NCBI GenBank assembly: GCA_030017995.1
Contig: JASEGS010000003.1
Location: 1 to 64,000, forward strand
Direction: 5' to 3'
DNA length: 64,000 bases
Source: Thermodesulfovibrionales bacterium
GTDB lineage: Bacteria; Nitrospirota; Thermodesulfovibrionia; Thermodesulfovibrionales; Dissulfurispiraceae
A program made the position numbers and the translations under genes. Positions 61,980 to 64,000 of the stretch are shown piece by piece. Under the pieces are notes generated by a model. It was given only the letters and a program-made list of their open reading frames with translations, made no database searches and was not told the DNA's origin. Each line of letters starts with the position of its first letter. Positions within the stretch are counted from its first letter, which is position 1.

Positions 61980-62858
61980 CTACCTCCCTAACTTTATTTT
62001 TACAAGTTTCCCCTTTGTCTCACAACCCTCAGCGCACCTGCCGCAGTAAATGCAGTTTGTGTCTCTTAAAGAAGACCGGTCTATATGACGCGCTATTTTC
62101 ACATTCATATAACAGACCTGGTCGCAGAGATTACACTCCCCGCAAGCGCCTTCCCTGAACTTCAGCCTTATAAGGCTTATTTTATTAAAAAGTCCGTAAG
62201 TTTTACCAACAGGGCATAAGACCCTGCACCATGTCCTCGGGAATATATATTCAACTACAAGAAGCAATACTATAATACCGCCTGAATACGCAAGAACCGA
62301 AGGTTCAAAAGGAAGATCAAGCGCAAAAAAAACGCCGCCTGTAATAAATCTGAAAAAGTTTGTAAGATGTGAAAAGTAATTTGTAAAAAACGGCACGCCA
62401 ATAAGACCTGATGTTATTAACAAAGCAGCAGCAATCACGTAGCCGATCTTCGGGGATGCCTTGACCTTTACCTTTGACCAGTTTTTGAATCCGTCCACAA
62501 TCTCAAAAAGGAAATCCATGGGGCATACCCAACCGCAAAAGGCCCTGCCAAACACGAGATAGATTCCTATTATCGGAAGAACTGCTAAAAAGGCTGTAAG
62601 AGTAAAATCTTTCGATGCTATGAGACTCTCAAAATAGGCGAATATATCTATCAGCTTTACAAACCATACTGCAAGCGAGCCGGAAAGGCCGCCAACAAGA
62701 ACCTTAATCTTCAAGAATTGCAAGAGGAATAAGATGATTATTCCCAATAATACAAATCTTCTCAGTTTTGAGAGAGGCATCTTTTTCTTTTTTTCTCCTG
62801 ACTCCTGACTTCTGCTCTTCTGCTCTTCTGCTCTGTCTTTATCTGTATTCACGCTCAA
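61980..62858 (-). CDS. napH: NapH-type quinol-oxidising polyferredoxin
   Basis: This 292-residue membrane protein has two CxxxCP loops (CGWVCPMDF, CRVLCPVGK), and two [4Fe-4S] motifs (CGECNLCDQVC, CIYCGRCAEGC) at the C-terminus, as NapH. It probably starts at TTG 62858 (or GTG 62852), overlapping napG. The N-terminus DRAEEQKSRSQESGEKKKK comes from a heptamer/octamer array. Confidence 0.88.
   Translation of the reverse strand: MSVNTDKDRAEEQKSRSQESGEKKKKMPLSKLRRFVLLGIIILFLLQFLKIKVLVGGLSGSLAVWFVKLIDIFAYFESLIASKDFTLTAFLAVLPIIGIYLVFGRAFCGWVCPMDFLFEIVDGFKNWSKVKVKASPKIGYVIAAALLITSGLIGVPFFTNYFSHLTNFFRFITGGVFFALDLPFEPSVLAYSGGIIVLLLVVEYIFPRTWCRVLCPVGKTYGLFNKISLIRLKFREGACGECNLCDQVCYMNVKIARHIDRSSLRDTNCIYCGRCAEGCETKGKLVKIKLGR
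62795..62837. repeat. 7- and 8-nt tandem array at the napH N-terminus
   Basis: On the plus strand it reads CTCCTGA x2 and CTTCTGC, then TCTTCTGC x2, so the period moves from 7 to 8. It encodes the variable N-terminal tail before the first membrane helix. Confidence 0.75.
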
Positions 62859-63609
62859 TAAGCCTCCCTCTCATCATGATCTGCGGCAGATTCTGTCCAT
62901 AAACAATGTTGTATCGTTCTTCATTGCTCATTGCGAGGAGCTTTTTGAATTCAGCCGTATAAGACGGCTTTATATTCCCGTACTGCTTTTCCGTAACGAC
63001 CTTTATAGCAGAACCTCCTAAAGGACAATACTTTACACAGAGGCCGCAGCCAACGCAATTCTCATTTATATACGGCTGATTGCCCCATTCGCCATTGTAA
63101 AAATCAAATATCTTTGCTCCCATAGGACACGCCTTGCTGCATGAGAGGCAGACATCTCCGTTCCAGCCGAAACAGAGGCCGAAATCAATAAGCGCCATTC
63201 CCATCGTAACCTTCTCCATTTCGAGTTTTTTCAATGCTCCTGTAGGACAATGTTTTGGACACTCCATACAGAGGGCACAGGGGAAGTCCCTCATATCCTT
63301 CACATAAGGAGTGCCGAAATTTCTTATATCTTTAATTCCAACAGTTGCAATCGCATCATATTTCATCGTATGGCAAACATTTACGCAAACGCCGCAGCTT
63401 ATGCACTTAGACCTGAACTCTTTTTCTGGAAGCGCGCCCGGAGGTCTTATAATGCCTCCCACATCAATATTTGGAAGAGGTCCTTCATACTCTTCTTTTG
63501 CTGCATAAGCTGTTCTGCCGATAATATGGAAAGGGCTTCCAACAAGAGCAGCGCCGCCAACTGCGAGAGATGCCTTGATAAAGTCCCTTCGTGTAAAGCC
63601 CTTGTTCAT
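62839..63609 (-). CDS. napG: NapG-type ferredoxin with Tat signal
   Basis: This 256-residue protein starts with a twin-arginine signal (FTRRDFIKASLAVGGAALVG). It has four cluster motifs: CISCGVCVNVCHT, CALCMECPKHCP, CLSCSKACP and CVGCGLCVKYCP. NapG with NapH carries electrons to NapA-like enzymes. No napA is found next to it in this window. Confidence 0.92.
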   Translation of the reverse strand: MNKGFTRRDFIKASLAVGGAALVGSPFHIIGRTAYAAKEEYEGPLPNIDVGGIIRPPGALPEKEFRSKCISCGVCVNVCHTMKYDAIATVGIKDIRNFGTPYVKDMRDFPCALCMECPKHCPTGALKKLEMEKVTMGMALIDFGLCFGWNGDVCLSCSKACPMGAKIFDFYNGEWGNQPYINENCVGCGLCVKYCPLGGSAIKVVTEKQYGNIKPSYTAEFKKLLAMSNEERYNIVYGQNLPQIMMRGRLIEREYR

Positions 63610-63726
63610 TTTCGATACTCCGATTTAGTGGTCTTTTTAAGGTTATCCAAAGTTTTAATTATAATGTATATTATCATATTAGTTTGCATATGCACAATAA
63701 AAACTACCGTTAATTTTCTGTTAATT

Positions 63727-64000
63727 TTAGCTATCATCTCTTATATTTTCCGCAGGCTCTATAAAGATCGCCTTCGCATCCGTTATCGCAAAAACAACCT
63801 TCTTTCTTGCACTTGAAAGCAGTCTCTGCACTGTCCCCCTCGAGATATTCATTTTTTTGCCTGCATCTTCCTGTGTCAGTCCTTGAAGGTCGCAAAGCCT
63901 CATGGCCTCGAGTTCGTCCTGAAAAATGACTACACGGTCCAAGTCAGTAGTTGGCACACCTGCAGGCTTGAATATCCGCTCCCTCATATTACTAAAAGGG
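63727..64000 (-). CDS. DUF134-family HTH protein (start beyond window edge possible)
   Basis: The 86-residue C-terminal part has FKPAGVPTTDLDRVVIFQDELEAMRLCDLQGLTQEDAGKKMNISRGTVQRLLSSARKK, matching DUF134 (HTH, predicted DNA-binding). An ATG at 63987 is available, but the frame stays open to base 64000, so the true start may lie beyond. It precedes the napG gene by 118 bases and may regulate it. Confidence 0.85.
   Translation of the reverse strand, partial: PFSNMRERIFKPAGVPTTDLDRVVIFQDELEAMRLCDLQGLTQEDAGKKMNISRGTVQRLLSSARKKVVFAITDAKAIFIEPAENIRDDS

Noticed and set aside
1-64000. CRISPR array or prophage
   Set aside because: The tandem arrays have 7-8 nt units without spacers, and no integrase, terminase or cas gene was found.

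Overview
The window looks like a chromosomal piece of an uncultivated bacterium, most plausibly a Nitrospirota (Thermodesulfovibrionia-like). The basis is the type of gene content, not a database search. It carries a ccsA-hemA-hemC-cobA/hemD tetrapyrrole cluster, NapG/NapH-type ferredoxins, a NiCo ECF transporter, a Cus-type metal efflux operon, a heme-binding (Tll0287-like) sensor kinase and many two-component systems. No rRNA, tRNA, CRISPR array or phage module was seen.

Layout. 1-4140: a ZraSR-like two-component pair (kinase frameshifted) followed by a ZraP-like periplasmic protein under a near-perfect sigma-54 promoter with two palindromic upstream sites, and small secreted OB-fold-like proteins. 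4200-7200: a PDO-thioredoxin reductase fusion, an HDAC-family deacetylase and a hypothetical. 7300-10910: an LsrF-like aldolase, a zinc alcohol dehydrogenase and a Mur-ligase-like gene. 10970-12980: an M6 metalloprotease with an in-frame TGA. 13000-17175: MFS, rnc, fabF, acpP and fabG. 17550-26280: DUF488, panC, GYD, tusA, argG, dprA, topA, a MobB-like P-loop protein and ccsA. 26280-34450: hemA, then an AT-rich defence island (DUF433/DUF5615 toxin-antitoxin, HEPN remnant, restriction-modification with two methyltransferases), then hemC and cobA-hemD. 34620-39220: a NarL-type two-component pair, a DUF4388-like protein, a frameshifted Cache-HAMP sensor and a bacteriohemerythrin. 39480-42900: a NiCo ECF transporter operon behind a structured attenuator. 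42930-47280: CCA enzyme, HD-GYP and MCP remnants around a PIN module, a polyferredoxin and a broken SPFH gene. 47290-56270: an OmpR-type two-component system and a Cus efflux operon containing a probable selenoprotein. 56260-58850: TIGR02757, YajQ, PsiE, a probable 54-residue selenoprotein and DedA. 58920-64000: a heme-sensor kinase and regulator, then napD-like, napH, napG and DUF134 genes on the minus strand.

The most notable observations are these. (1) Two genes have an in-frame UGA exactly where a metal- or thiol-motif Cys belongs, each with conserved-looking coding sequence on both sides and a hairpin downstream: a PCYCGC-family protein (49705-50103) and a Cys-rich zinc-ribbon protein (58048-58212). 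(2) Degenerate tandem arrays of 7 nt (sometimes 8 nt), often as inverted pairs, are inserted in frame into housekeeping genes (hemC, hemD, CCA enzyme, cusA, tolC signal peptide, napH, MobB-like) and into spacers. (3) Three dispersed families of structured repeats with terminal inverted repeats (here called A, B and C, eight copies) occupy most long spacers. One copy has a perfect 10-bp target duplication, and others supply a stop codon or replace a ribosome-binding region. (4) The defence island splits a heme operon and is flanked by an 11-bp direct repeat that coincides with the hemA stop and the hemC start.

Several genes are broken by frameshift, deletion or nonsense change, so either gene decay is active or the assembly has some base errors.
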